64,000 nt of DNA from Azoarcus_F sp048158365 (GCA_048158365.1 JBLLNL010000002.1); one strand, 5' to 3'; numbered from the stretch's first letter, positions 1-10,226 are shown. Numbers and translations are program-made. The notes: generated from the sequence alone by a model not told the origin.

Positions 1-1
1 C

Positions 2-1423
2 GACTACGACACCTCCGACCGGCTGTACTTCGAGCCCATTACGCTGGAAGACATCCTCGAGATCGTGCACATCGAGAAACCGGTCGGCGTGATCGTGCAG
101 TTCGGCGGCCAGACGCCGTTGAAGCGGGCGCGCGCGCTCGAGGCCAACGGGGTGCCGATCATCGGCACCAGCCCGGACATGATCGACGCGGCCGAAGACC
201 GCGAGCGTTTCCAGAAACTGCTGAACGACCTGGGCTTGAGGCAGCCTCCCAACCGGACCGCACGCACGCCGGACGAGGCGGTGCGTCTGGCCGCCGAGAT
301 CGGTTACCCGCTGGTGGTGCGCCCGAGCTATGTGCTCGGCGGGCGCGCGATGGAGATCGTGCATGAGCAGCGCGACCTGGAGCGCTACATGCGCGAGGCG
401 GTCAAGGTCTCCAACGAATCGCCGGTGCTGCTCGACCGCTTCCTGAACGACGCGACCGAGGTCGACGTCGACGCGCTGTCCGATGGCGAGCAGGTCATCA
501 TCGGCGGCATCATGGAGCACATCGAGCAGGCGGGCGTGCACTCCGGCGATTCGGCCTGCTCGTTGCCGCCGTACACGCTGTCGGCCGCGCTGCAGGACGA
601 ACTGCGCCGCCAGACCGAAGCGATGGCACGTGCGCTGAACGTGGTGGGCCTGATGAACGTGCAGTTCGCGATCCAGGGCGAGGGCGACGACGCGGTGGTG
701 TTCGTGCTCGAGGTGAATCCGCGCGCTTCGCGCACCGTGCCATTCGTGTCCAAGGCCTGCAGCCTGCCGTTGGCCAAGATCGCGGCGCGTTGCATGGCCG
801 GGCAGAAGCTGGTCGACCAGGGGGTGCAGGCCGAGATCGTGCCTGCCTACTACTCGGTCAAGGAGGCGGTCTTCCCGTTCATCAAGTTCCCGGGTGTGGA
901 CACCATCCTCGGGCCGGAGATGAAATCAACCGGCGAGGTGATGGGCGTCGGTCGGAGTTTTGCCGAAGCCTTCGTGAAGTCGCAGCTCGCCGCCGGTATC
1001 CGCCTGCCTCAGAAGGGGACCGCCTTCATCAGCGTGAAGCCTGCCGACAGACCCGCCGCGGTCGAGGTCGCGCGTGCATTGACCGAACTGGGTTTCTCGC
1101 TGGTCGCCACGCGCGGTACCGCTTCCGCGATCGAAGCGGCGGGCATCGCGGTCAGGGTCGTGAACAAGGTGACCGAGGGGCGTCCGCACGTGGTCGACCT
1201 GATCAAGAACAGCGAAGTCTGTCTGGTCATCAATACGGTCGAGGAGAAGCGCCAGGCGATCATGGATTCGCGGTCCATCCGCACCAGCGCGCTGGCGGCC
1301 AAGCTCACCGTCTACACGACCATCGAGGGCGCGCGCGCGGCGTGCATGGGCATGCACCACCTCGAAGGCCTCGAAGTCTACAGCCTGCAGTCGCTGCATG
1401 CTGAACTGAATCTCGAATCATGA
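2..1423 (+). CDS. carB: Carbamoyl-phosphate synthase large subunit, C-terminal part (5' end outside window)
   Basis: The reading frame is open from base 2 and gives 473 residues, against about 1070 for the family, so roughly the first 600 residues lie upstream. The visible part is the second (carbamate-phosphorylating) ATP-grasp synthetase half, with GVIVQFGGQTPL near its start and the metal/ATP-binding stretch FVLEVNPRASRTVPFVSK. It is followed by the allosteric MGS-like domain (ISVKPADRPAAVEVARAL and GFSLVATRGTA). The enzyme makes carbamoyl phosphate from bicarbonate, glutamine-derived ammonia and 2 ATP for arginine and pyrimidine synthesis, with CarA as partner. Its stop overlaps the greA start (ATGA), so greA is probably translated from the same mRNA. 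The identification is secure; the only oddity is the truncation by the window edge. Confidence 0.97.
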   Translation, partial: DYDTSDRLYFEPITLEDILEIVHIEKPVGVIVQFGGQTPLKRARALEANGVPIIGTSPDMIDAAEDRERFQKLLNDLGLRQPPNRTARTPDEAVRLAAEIGYPLVVRPSYVLGGRAMEIVHEQRDLERYMREAVKVSNESPVLLDRFLNDATEVDVDALSDGEQVIIGGIMEHIEQAGVHSGDSACSLPPYTLSAALQDELRRQTEAMARALNVVGLMNVQFAIQGEGDDAVVFVLEVNPRASRTVPFVSKACSLPLAKIAARCMAGQKLVDQGVQAEIVPAYYSVKEAVFPFIKFPGVDTILGPEMKSTGEVMGVGRSFAEAFVKSQLAAGIRLPQKGTAFISVKPADRPAAVEVARALTELGFSLVATRGTASAIEAAGIAVRVVNKVTEGRPHVVDLIKNSEVCLVINTVEEKRQAIMDSRSIRTSALAAKLTVYTTIEGARAACMGMHHLEGLEVYSLQSLHAELNLES

Positions 1424-1896
1424 ACAAGACTCCCCTTACGGTTGCCGGCGCCGAGGCGCTGCGCAAGGAACTGCATCGCCTCAAGACGGTCGAGCGACCC
1501 AGCGTGATCTCGGCGATCGCTGAAGCACGCTCGCATGGCGATCTGTCCGAGAACGCGGAATACGATGCGGCCAAGGAACGGCAGGGTTTCCTGGAAGGGC
1601 GGATCAAGGAACTCGAGTCCAAGCTTGCGAATGCGCAGATCATCGATCCGACGCTGCTCGACGCCGATGGTCGATGCGTATTTGGTGCAACCGTGGAACT
1701 CGAGGATCTGGACAGCGGGGATACTGTGACCTACCAGATCGTAGGCGAGGACGAGGCGGACGTGAAAGCCGGCAAGATTTCGGTGAGTTCCCCGATTGCG
1801 CGGGCCTTGATCGGCAAGTACACCGGCGATGTCGCCGAGGTCAGGGCGCCGGGCGGCATCCGCGAGTACGAGATCGTGGACGTTCGGTACGTCTAG
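1420..1896 (+). CDS. greA: Transcription elongation factor GreA
   Basis: The protein has 158 residues, the usual GreA length. The N-terminal half is the long antiparallel coiled coil, whose acidic tip motif GDLSENAEYDAAKE (about residues 37-50) carries the acidic residues that enter the RNA polymerase secondary channel and stimulate cleavage of backtracked transcripts. The C-terminal half is the FKBP-like globular domain ending in EYEIVDVRYV. The ATG overlaps the carB stop by four bases, the standard carB-greA coupling of gammaproteobacteria. The TAG stop lies inside the left terminal repeat of the palindromic element at 1894-2060, so the element provides the end of the gene without changing the protein's normal length. 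Confidence 0.97.
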   Translation: MNKTPLTVAGAEALRKELHRLKTVERPSVISAIAEARSHGDLSENAEYDAAKERQGFLEGRIKELESKLANAQIIDPTLLDADGRCVFGATVELEDLDSGDTVTYQIVGEDEADVKAGKISVSSPIARALIGKYTGDVAEVRAPGGIREYEIVDVRYV

Positions 1897-2060
1897 GAGG
1901 CTGTCGGACTTGAGCGATCGTCACGAGCCGGGTGGGAAAGCGAGGACAGATCTGGTCGATTTTGAGGCGCATAGTGGTTCTATGCAACGAAAAATCGGGC
2001 AGATATGGACCGCTTCTCCCACCGGCGCAGTAGATCAGCCTCAAGTCCGACAGTCTCCTA
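1894..2060. repeat. MITE-like long imperfect palindrome with 21-bp terminal inverted repeats
   Basis: The left end TAGGAGGCTGTCGGACTTGA (plus G, 1894-1914) is repeated inverted at 2040-2060 with one mismatch. Internal arms also pair (CCGGGTGGGA with TCCCACCGG, AGATCTG with CAGATAT, CGATTTT with AAAATCG). The exact centre is the small hairpin GCATAG-TGGTT-CTATGC (1969-1985). The ends are TA...TA, compatible with a TA target duplication as made by IS630/Tc1-type transposases. There is no ORF of its own. It sits between convergent greA and yhbY and could act as a bidirectional terminator. Only one full copy is present in this window, so its mobility is inferred. Confidence 0.7.
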
Positions 2061-2108
2061 GGAGGCGGTCGGATGCCAACCTCCACCGAGCGGTGGAGGC
2101 GACTCCGA
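2059..2108. repeat. Degenerate second repeat end with a perfect 8-bp hairpin
   Basis: Directly abutting the palindromic element, 2059-2073 repeats its terminal sequence (TAGGAGGCGGTCGGA, 14 of 15 matches to the left end). It is followed by the hairpin CCTCCACC-gagc-GGTGGAGG (2080-2099) and then TCCGAC, which can pair with GTCGGA. It may be the residue of a second, decayed copy or a tandem insertion. No T-run follows, so it is not a classical terminator. Confidence 0.4.
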
Positions 2109-2151
2109 CGGTATTGTCGCGCCCGCGCTGAAATGTCGGCGTACCCCGCGC

Positions 2152-2631
2152 TCAACCACGACCGCGGGAGAAGCCGGGCTTGTTCGCCGCGGGGCCACGG
2201 CCAGTGCCGCGGCTGGCCTGATGCTTCTTCGTGGCCGCTGCCTGCGACAGCGCGGCGCGTCTTGCGGTCGCAGAGAAGGCGCGGGCGGATTTCGCTTTCG
2301 ACGGACGCCTGTCACCGGCGAGCTTATCGGGACGGGCGGTGCTGCCGCTCGCGTCATCTTCGCGGCGCTGGCGCCAGATCACCAGAATCGTGCCGATGTG
2401 CTGCACCGGATGGGCGTCGTGCTGCCTGCACACATCGGCCATCAGTTCTTCGCGCTGATCGCGCTCCGCGCCGTGAACCTTTATCTTGATCAGTTCATGC
2501 GCCTGCAGCGATCGCTCGATCTCGGCGATCACGGCCGGCGTCAGGCCGTTGTCGGCGACACTGACGACCGGATTAAGGTGATGGGCACTGGCGCGCAACG
2601 CGCGTCGTCGTGCCGGTGTAAGCTCAGTCAT
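2152..2631 (-). CDS. yhbY: YhbY-type CRM-domain RNA-binding protein with basic C-terminal tail
   Basis: Residues 1 to about 97 match the YhbY/CRS1-YhbY (CRM) fold: the start LTPARRRALRASAHHLNPVV, the helix following NGLTPAVIAEIERSLQAHELIKIKV, and IGTILVIWR. In E. coli YhbY associates with pre-50S ribosomal subunits. The gene is divergent from rlmE with only 39 bases between start codons, the standard arrangement, so the two promoters must overlap or lie inside the genes. At 159 residues it is about 60 longer than E. coli YhbY. Residues about 98-159 form a low-complexity tail rich in Arg, Lys, Ala, Ser and Gly (ending NKPGFSRGRG), probably unstructured and able to bind RNA (inference). Confidence 0.9.
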   Translation of the reverse strand: MTELTPARRRALRASAHHLNPVVSVADNGLTPAVIAEIERSLQAHELIKIKVHGAERDQREELMADVCRQHDAHPVQHIGTILVIWRQRREDDASGSTARPDKLAGDRRPSKAKSARAFSATARRAALSQAAATKKHQASRGTGRGPAANKPGFSRGRG

Positions 2632-2670
2632 TGATTTTTCTCAATCTTTCGGGAAACGGATTCTACTCCG

Positions 2671-3291
2671 ATGAAGCGTACCAGAACCAGCAAGGCCTGG
2701 ATGATGGAACATGTCAACGACGCTTATGTACAGCGTGCGAAGGCCGAGGGCTTGCGTTCGCGGGCGGCCTTCAAGCTGACCGAGATCGACGATCGCGACC
2801 GCCTGCTTCGGCCCGGCATGACCGTGGTCGACCTCGGTGCGGCGCCCGGGTCATGGAGCCAGGTGGCGGTCAAGCGATGCGGACCGAAGGGGCGGGTGTT
2901 CGCGCTGGACCTGTTGCCGATAGAGCCGATCGTCAACGTCGAATTCATTCAGGGTGACTTTCTCGACGACGTGGTGCTGGAAGCGCTCGAGGCCCGCCTG
3001 GACGGCGCGGCAGTGGACGTGGTGATGTCCGACATGGCGCCCAACATGTCCGGGATCGAGCTGACCGATCAGGCGCGATCTGTCAATCTGGCCGAACTGG
3101 CGCTGGAATTCGCGATTCGGCATCTGCGGCCGGGCGGCGGATTTCTGGTCAAGGTCTTCCAGGGGCCGGGCTTCATGGAGTTCCGTGCGGAGGCCGCAAC
3201 GCATTTTCGCAGTCTGCAGGTGCGAAAGCCGAAGGCTTCGCGTGATCGCAGCGCGGAGGTCTATCTGCTCGGGCTCGACCGACGTGCCTGA
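2671..3291 (+). CDS. rlmE: 23S rRNA (uridine-2'-O)-methyltransferase RlmE (FtsJ/RrmJ)
   Basis: The 206-residue protein has the SAM-binding motif VDLGAAPGSWSQVA and the catalytic K-D-K-E set of FtsJ: Lys in RSRAAFKLTEID, Asp in VMSDMAPNMSG, Lys in GGGFLVKVFQG, and Glu in SAEVYLLG. By family knowledge it methylates the A-loop uridine 2552 of 23S rRNA in the 50S subunit. The ATG was chosen because the protein begins with the typical KRTRTSKAW. No strong Shine-Dalgarno sequence precedes it. In most relatives ftsH follows directly, but here four other genes intervene. Confidence 0.96.
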   Translation: MKRTRTSKAWMMEHVNDAYVQRAKAEGLRSRAAFKLTEIDDRDRLLRPGMTVVDLGAAPGSWSQVAVKRCGPKGRVFALDLLPIEPIVNVEFIQGDFLDDVVLEALEARLDGAAVDVVMSDMAPNMSGIELTDQARSVNLAELALEFAIRHLRPGGGFLVKVFQGPGFMEFRAEAATHFRSLQVRKPKASRDRSAEVYLLGLDRRA

Positions 3292-3366
3292 CCGGCCGGA
3301 ACCGGCCGTTCCATCGCCGCGTGTCGGCCGCGACGCCTGCTGTTTCCATCTGGAGTGAATGAGAAC

Positions 3367-4020
3367 ATGACCCTCGACATCGACCTGGTTTCGGACTTCG
3401 TCTGTCCCTGGTGCTTTCTCGGCAAGTTCAGGCTGGATAAGGCGATCGCGGCATTCGGTGCATCGCGCCCGGATGTCGTGCTTCGGGTAAACTGGCTGCC
3501 GTTCTTCCTGAACCCGGATACGCCGGCTGCCGGTGAGCCGTATCGGCCCTTTCTGGAGGCCAAGTTCGGCGGACGTCGCGGCGCGGACGAGGTCCTGGCG
3601 CGGGTCGCAGCAGCGGCGGCCCCGGATGGCTTGGAGTTTGCCTTCGATCGCATCCAGACCCGGCCCAATACCCTGCGCGCACATCGCCTGACCTATCGCG
3701 CCCAGTCGCTCGGTTATCGGCCGGAACAGGTCGCGGCACTGGCGAGTGCATTGTTCGAAGCCCATTTTCAGCAGGGTCGGGACATCGGCGACATCGACGT
3801 GCTGGCGGATATCGCGGTCGCGATCGGAGACGGGCGCGATGCGGTGACGGGCTATCTGGACAGCGATCGGGATGCCGCCACGGTCGAGCGCATGGCCGCG
3901 CAGATTCAGCAACAGGGTGTGACCGGCGTGCCGTTCTTCATTTTCAATCGCAAGCTTGCGATCTCGGGTGCGCAATCCTCGGGTGCGCTGGGGGCCGCGC
4001 TGCTGCAGGCCTGCGACTGA
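3367..4020 (+). CDS. DsbA-family (FrnE-like) thioredoxin-fold oxidoreductase
   Basis: The 217-residue protein has a CPWC active site at residues 13-16 (LVSDFVCPWCFLG), followed by the helical insertion and a cis-Pro region GVTGVPFFIFN typical of FrnE/2-hydroxychromene-2-carboxylate isomerase-like DsbA proteins. It has no signal peptide, so it probably acts in the cytoplasm. A GTG at 3355 is in frame, but the ATG at 3367 has GGAG at a good distance (11 bases) and gives the normal N-terminus, so it is preferred. It lies 63-75 bases after rlmE and 85 bases before the RavA-like gene. The substrate is unknown; thiol-disulfide exchange or polyketide-type isomerisation are both known in the family. 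Confidence 0.88.
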   Translation: MTLDIDLVSDFVCPWCFLGKFRLDKAIAAFGASRPDVVLRVNWLPFFLNPDTPAAGEPYRPFLEAKFGGRRGADEVLARVAAAAAPDGLEFAFDRIQTRPNTLRAHRLTYRAQSLGYRPEQVAALASALFEAHFQQGRDIGDIDVLADIAVAIGDGRDAVTGYLDSDRDAATVERMAAQIQQQGVTGVPFFIFNRKLAISGAQSSGALGAALLQACD

Positions 4021-4105
4021 AGCGGTCGAAACCTCGCCTGGATCAAGGCAGATTCGCGCGGTTTGGCTATCATGCAGTGTCGTCGAACCCATCGAAGGGA
4101 CCGGC

Positions 4106-5488
4106 ATGCACGGTTTGCAGGAACGCCTGTCACGCATTCTCGCCCGGCTCGAACAGGGCCTGGTGGAACGCAGACGCGAGGTCAGACTCGCGCTGCTCGC
4201 TGCGCTGGCGGGCGAGCACACGCTGCTGATCGGTCCGCCGGGCACGGCGAAGAGCGAACTGGCGCGCCGGCTCCATCTCGCCTTTGTCGATGCGGCCTAT
4301 TTCGAGCGCCTGCTGACCCGCTTCTCGGTGCCCGAGGAGTTGTTCGGACCCTTGTCGATCAGTGCACTCGAGCAGGACCGCTATGAACGACACACGGCCG
4401 GTTTTCTGCCCGAAGCGTCGATCGCGTTCATCGACGAGGTCTTCAAGGCGAACAGTGCGATCCTGAACGCATTGCTGACGCTGCTCAACGAGCGCGAGTT
4501 CGACAACGGCGCGGGCCGGATGCGGTGTCCCCTGATCAGCGTGATCGGCGCGACCAACGTGATCCCGGAGGATGAGGTCGCGGAAGCGTTCTTCGACCGT
4601 TTCCTGCTCCGTCTGCCGGTCTCGCCCGTCAGCGCGGATGGCTTTCGGCGCCTGATCGACGCTGGCGTCCCGACCGACCCGCTGCGCTGCGACGAGGCCC
4701 TCGGTGCCGACGATCGCGCCGAGATCGCAGTGCGTGCCGACGCGGTCGCGCTGCCGGACGAGGTGGCAGGGCTTCTGGCCGAGCTTCGGCAGTGGCCGGA
4801 CGCGGAGGGACGCTATGTCTCGGACCGTCGTTGGGTGAAGATCGTGCGGCTGCTGCGAACCGCGTGCGCGTGCGAAGGACGACAGGCGGTGAGCATCTGG
4901 GACCTGTGGTTGCTGCCATGGTGCATCGGTACCGGGGCGGAGGACCAGGCAGACGTCTCGCAATGGCTGCAGCACAGGCTGGGTGTGCGCCAGGCCCATG
5001 CGCCGGAACGCTTGACCCGTGTCGTCGAAGCCTTCGAGGCGCAGCTATCGGTCGAGCGGGAAGCGCACGACCTCGACTACGACGACGCCGGGCGGCTGCG
5101 CTTCTCGCCGACCGGCCTGGCGGAGGAGGTCGGAGATGCGAAGGGCGGGGGTCAGGCGCTCAGAATGAGCGCCGGTCGCAGACGCCGTTACGGTCCGATG
5201 CATATTGGGGCGCGTACCGCCCAGATCGATGCAGTGCTTAAGCGGATCACGGTCTATGCGGACGAGATCGCCGGCCGAAGGCAGGAACTGGCCCGGTATC
5301 TCGCGGCGAGTGTGTGGATGGATGCGGGTTTCGCGGCATCGACCGATACCTGTCTGAGCGTGACCGCTGCGGCGGTTGCCGAACTGGCCGAACGCATGAA
5401 GGCCACGCGTGCCGGTTTCGAGGCCTTGCCACGCCTGCCTGTCGACAGCGGCCCGATTCCGGAGCCGGTCTCGCATGCGCCGGTTTGA
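4106..5488 (+). CDS. ravA: MoxR-family AAA+ ATPase, RavA-like
   Basis: The 460-residue protein has Walker A GPPGTAKS (43-50), Walker B IAFIDE (106-111), the MoxR insertion around VFKANSAILNALLTLLNERE, and sensor 1 IGATN. The sequence up to about 290 follows RavA closely; the rest is a less conserved helical and beta segment corresponding to the triple-helical/LARA region. In E. coli RavA forms hexamers, works with the VWA protein ViaA, and has been linked to respiratory complexes including Nuo. The start is ATG 4106, preceded by AAGGGA; an in-frame upstream extension to 3956 overlaps the previous gene and lacks conserved sequence. The next gene, 12 bases downstream, encodes the ViaA partner, which supports the assignment. 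Confidence 0.88.
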   Translation: MHGLQERLSRILARLEQGLVERRREVRLALLAALAGEHTLLIGPPGTAKSELARRLHLAFVDAAYFERLLTRFSVPEELFGPLSISALEQDRYERHTAGFLPEASIAFIDEVFKANSAILNALLTLLNEREFDNGAGRMRCPLISVIGATNVIPEDEVAEAFFDRFLLRLPVSPVSADGFRRLIDAGVPTDPLRCDEALGADDRAEIAVRADAVALPDEVAGLLAELRQWPDAEGRYVSDRRWVKIVRLLRTACACEGRQAVSIWDLWLLPWCIGTGAEDQADVSQWLQHRLGVRQAHAPERLTRVVEAFEAQLSVEREAHDLDYDDAGRLRFSPTGLAEEVGDAKGGGQALRMSAGRRRRYGPMHIGARTAQIDAVLKRITVYADEIAGRRQELARYLAASVWMDAGFAASTDTCLSVTAAAVAELAERMKATRAGFEALPRLPVDSGPIPEPVSHAPV

Positions 5489-5500
5489 GGCGACGGCGCG

Positions 5501-7072
5501 ATGAACCGTGCCGTCGATGCGCCGCGGTCGCTGATCTTCGAGTCGCTCGAGACGCGGCTTGCACCGCTGGAGCGTCTGCCGCGCGGCGTGTGGCTGGCGA
5601 GCCTGACCCATTCGCGCGGCATGCTCGAACCCCGCCTGGCTGCGCTCGAGCACTGGCGCGAGGCGCTGCTGGCCGGTCGCGTGCCGTGGCAGACGGCGGC
5701 ACGCTGGCCGGGTGAGCCGCTCGCGACATCCCTGTGCGAAACGCTCGAGCGCCTGGGACTGCAACAGCACTGCATGGCTTGCGAGCCCCTTGCCGAGGCC
5801 GTCGTGCAGAGCCTTCTCTTTCACGTCGATCTGATCGTCGACTACGAGGACCGGGGTGAGGACGAGCCGCATGCGATCGCCCGCGCGCTGGCCGCCTTCG
5901 AGCAGGATTGGGTCGAACGATCCGCGGACATCGACGCACTGATCGAGATCTTCGGCGATCCCGGCGATCTGCTGAAGAACTGTCGCTGGGACATGTTGCG
6001 CGGACTGTTGCGCAGCAGCGACTGGGAGTCAGTGGTTCGCATCCGGGCCCTGATCGAAGGGCTGCCCGAACTGACCGCGATCATCCGGCGCCTGGGGCGG
6101 GCGATCGACGTGGCCGATCCGGCAGGCGACGGGCAGCCTGAACAGGCCATGAGCCAGCTGGCCTCGGCCCTGCATCCGCGCGCGCGCACGGTCCATGTGC
6201 CCGAACTGCCGGGTGAAACCCGCGGGGTGTGCCGATCCGAACGGTTCGCGCGGATGTTGCCGAGCGAGTCCATCATGTTCATGCATCCGCGCTTGCGCCT
6301 GGTGTGGCATGCGCGCCATGCCGAGCGCGCGCTGCTGACCTATGAAGACGACGACCGGATGCAGGCGCTTCGGCACGAGCAGGCGCCGACCCGGCTGCCC
6401 GGGCCGCGTCCGGCTCCACGGCGCGAGATGGGCCCGATGCTGGTGTGCGTGGACACCAGCGCATCGATGCGGGGTGGAGCCGAACGGGTGGCGAAGGCGG
6501 TGGTGCTCGAAGTCGCCCGGGTCGCGCACGCCCAGCGGCGCGCCTGTCATGTGTTTGCGTTCGGCGGTCCGGACGAGATCGTCGAGCTGGATCTGGCCAT
6601 GGATGAGCGCGGCTTGATGAAACTGGCGCGGTTTCTGGCCGGCAGCTTTCAGGGGGGGACCGACATCTGCGGACCGCTGGAGCGCGTTCTGGAACGGCTG
6701 GGCGACAGCAACTGGCAGCTTGCCGATCTGCTGATCGCATCCGACGGCGAGTTCGGTACGACGCCGTCGCTGGCCGAGCGCGTGAACCGGGCCAGGGACG
6801 AAGCCGGACTGCGGGTTCAGGGCATACTCATCGGTGACCGGGAGACCATCGGGCTGCTCGAGATCACCGACGATGTCTTCTGGGTGCGCGACTGGCGGCG
6901 TTTCGGCGGGTCGGACGGGGCATCTCCAGTACATAGCAGCAGCCTGACCGCGAGCTATTTCCCGGGGGCATTGCGCAACCGGCAGAACCGCGATGCGACC
7001 GTGTCCGGGTCGGCCGTGTCCGACGCGATGCGAATCAGCGGGCGGGCCTATATTCCGCGAGATCCGGTTTGA
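5501..7072 (+). CDS. viaA: VWA-domain protein, ViaA-like partner of RavA
   Basis: The 523-residue protein has an N-terminal helical region (about 1-300) and a C-terminal von Willebrand factor A domain. The MIDAS metal site is DTSAS at residues 318-322 (LVCVDTSASMRGG), with the later Thr in FQGGTDI and the Asp in LIASDGEFG. E. coli ViaA has about 483 residues with the same order. The gene starts 12 bases after the RavA-like gene, so they are almost certainly cotranscribed and act together as an ATPase/adaptor pair. The N-terminal half is poorly conserved, as is usual for the family. A signal peptide or membrane segment is not evident. Confidence 0.86.
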   Translation: MNRAVDAPRSLIFESLETRLAPLERLPRGVWLASLTHSRGMLEPRLAALEHWREALLAGRVPWQTAARWPGEPLATSLCETLERLGLQQHCMACEPLAEAVVQSLLFHVDLIVDYEDRGEDEPHAIARALAAFEQDWVERSADIDALIEIFGDPGDLLKNCRWDMLRGLLRSSDWESVVRIRALIEGLPELTAIIRRLGRAIDVADPAGDGQPEQAMSQLASALHPRARTVHVPELPGETRGVCRSERFARMLPSESIMFMHPRLRLVWHARHAERALLTYEDDDRMQALRHEQAPTRLPGPRPAPRREMGPMLVCVDTSASMRGGAERVAKAVVLEVARVAHAQRRACHVFAFGGPDEIVELDLAMDERGLMKLARFLAGSFQGGTDICGPLERVLERLGDSNWQLADLLIASDGEFGTTPSLAERVNRARDEAGLRVQGILIGDRETIGLLEITDDVFWVRDWRRFGGSDGASPVHSSSLTASYFPGALRNRQNRDATVSGSAVSDAMRISGRAYIPRDPV

Positions 7073-7192
7073 TCGCCGCAGCCTTGCACGGCGGCACCGG
7101 GGCCGACCCGTCGGCCTCTCTGCGCCTGACCGCGTCGGGACTCGGCCCCGGCCCGGTTCCGTCCCATCCTCCCGAATCCGAAGGAACGTCCG

Positions 7193-8032
7193 ATGACGAT
7201 TGCCGATGAGTTGATTGCGCTGCTCGAGCGTGCGCAAGTGCTGGGCCCGCTGCCGCGGGTCGTCGCCTTGCACTTGCCCCATCCGGATCTCGCCGGCGGC
7301 AAGGAGGGCGAGTTCTGTGCGCTCGAGCTGGAGGATGGTTCGATCGGCCTGTCATATGTGCTGCTCGACGACACGTTGGCGCGTCTGGTCCGTGACGACG
7401 GGTGCGTCGGGCTGAAGGGCCTGGGGGCGCTCGAACTGGCCGGCCAGTGCCGAAGCCCGCGTCCGGTCCAGCGCACCGTCGGATTCGCGGCGATCAATGC
7501 GCTGACCCGCTGCCTGTTCGATCGCGCCGGATTCGAGCCGGGTTCGAGCATGGATTCGGTCGGTGGCCTTGCACCCTGCGGGTCGGACCGCATCGGCATG
7601 GTCGGATTCTTCAAGCCATTGGTCCCCAGGGTGGTCGCGTCCGGGGCGAAGCTCACTGTGGTCGAGCTCAAGCCCGAGCTCGCGGGTGAACACGCCGGGT
7701 TTCGGGTCAGCCTGGATCCATCCGAACTGCGTGCCTGCAACAAGGTGTTGTCCACGAGCACGGTGCTGCTCAACGACACGCTCGACAGCGTCCTCGACTG
7801 TTGCCGCCAGGCCACGCAGGTCGCGCTGGTCGGGCCCAGTGCCGGGTGTCTTCCCGACCCGTTGTTCGCACGCGGCGTCACCTTCGTAGGCGGGAGCTGG
7901 ATCCACGACACGGTCGGCTTCGTCGACGCGCTCGTCAGTGGCGCTTCGTGGAGTCGTCATGCGCGAAAGTTCGCGATCGAGCCGTCCTCGTATCCGGGGT
8001 TCGAGGCCCTGCTGGCGAGGCTGAAGGGGTGA
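7193..8032 (+). CDS. DUF4213/DUF364 domain protein (putative metal-chelation fold)
   Basis: The 279-residue protein matches, from memory of the family, DUF364 with its DUF4213 N-terminus. The C-terminal half has VGFFKPLVPRVV, then LSTSTVLLNDTLDSVLDCCR and VALVGPSAGCLPDPLFARGVTFVGG, the family's 'GP..g..PdplF.rGv..vgG' pattern. The first half contains AFAAINALTRC-like sequence (GFAAINALTRCLF). The fold has been proposed to bind heavy metals or act on one-carbon/nitrogenase-related cofactors, but no reaction is established. It starts 120 bases after the ViaA-like gene in the same direction. Its role next to RavA-ViaA is unknown. Confidence 0.75.
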   Translation: MTIADELIALLERAQVLGPLPRVVALHLPHPDLAGGKEGEFCALELEDGSIGLSYVLLDDTLARLVRDDGCVGLKGLGALELAGQCRSPRPVQRTVGFAAINALTRCLFDRAGFEPGSSMDSVGGLAPCGSDRIGMVGFFKPLVPRVVASGAKLTVVELKPELAGEHAGFRVSLDPSELRACNKVLSTSTVLLNDTLDSVLDCCRQATQVALVGPSAGCLPDPLFARGVTFVGGSWIHDTVGFVDALVSGASWSRHARKFAIEPSSYPGFEALLARLKG

Positions 8033-8311
8033 CGGCAGCGCGTGGCTCGCAAAGGCGGTGCGAACGTCTGCGCTGCGGAACGTCGTCGTCCATCTACTGT
8101 CTATGGAAGGTGAGCGAGAAGCGTTCACGGTCGATGAGGTCGGATTGCGAACGCTGAGCAGCCTGAGCGCTGCGGGGCGCAAGTTCTTCTCCTTCCAGCG
8201 TCCGGACTCATTGATTTCGTTGATCGCAGCGATTGGTTTGCTAGGGGGAACGATCGCTAATAGAATGGGTCAGCTTTTTGCCGCCCTTGCAGGGCATACA
8301 AGGAAAAGACG
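8033..8311 (+). other. Intergenic region upstream of ftsH
   Basis: These 279 bases contain no gene I can support. An 85-codon frame at 8058-8315 runs through the ftsH Shine-Dalgarno region and shows no recognisable domain. The last 70 bases are AT-richer and should hold the ftsH promoter, but neither a clear sigma32 site nor a well-spaced sigma70 site is visible (TTGGTT at 8233 and TAATAG at 8258 are 19 bases apart). AAGGAAAA at 8300-8307 is the ribosome-binding site. Confidence 0.4.
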
Positions 8312-10204
<1,893 letters not shown>

Positions 10205-10226
10205 CGCCCCCTTGCAATCAATGACG

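Noticed and set aside
2851..4245. Very long open frames on the opposite strand of real genes (also at 10332-11246, 23225-24943, 28518-30467, 33431-35377, 35067-36608 and others)
   Set aside because: They run antisense to clearly identified genes, have His/Arg/Asp-rich compositions typical of GC-rich shadows, and match no family.
8200..8311. Heat-shock (sigma32) promoter for ftsH
   Set aside because: No CTTGAA-like and CCCCAT-like pair with proper spacing is present; the only sigma70-like boxes are badly spaced.
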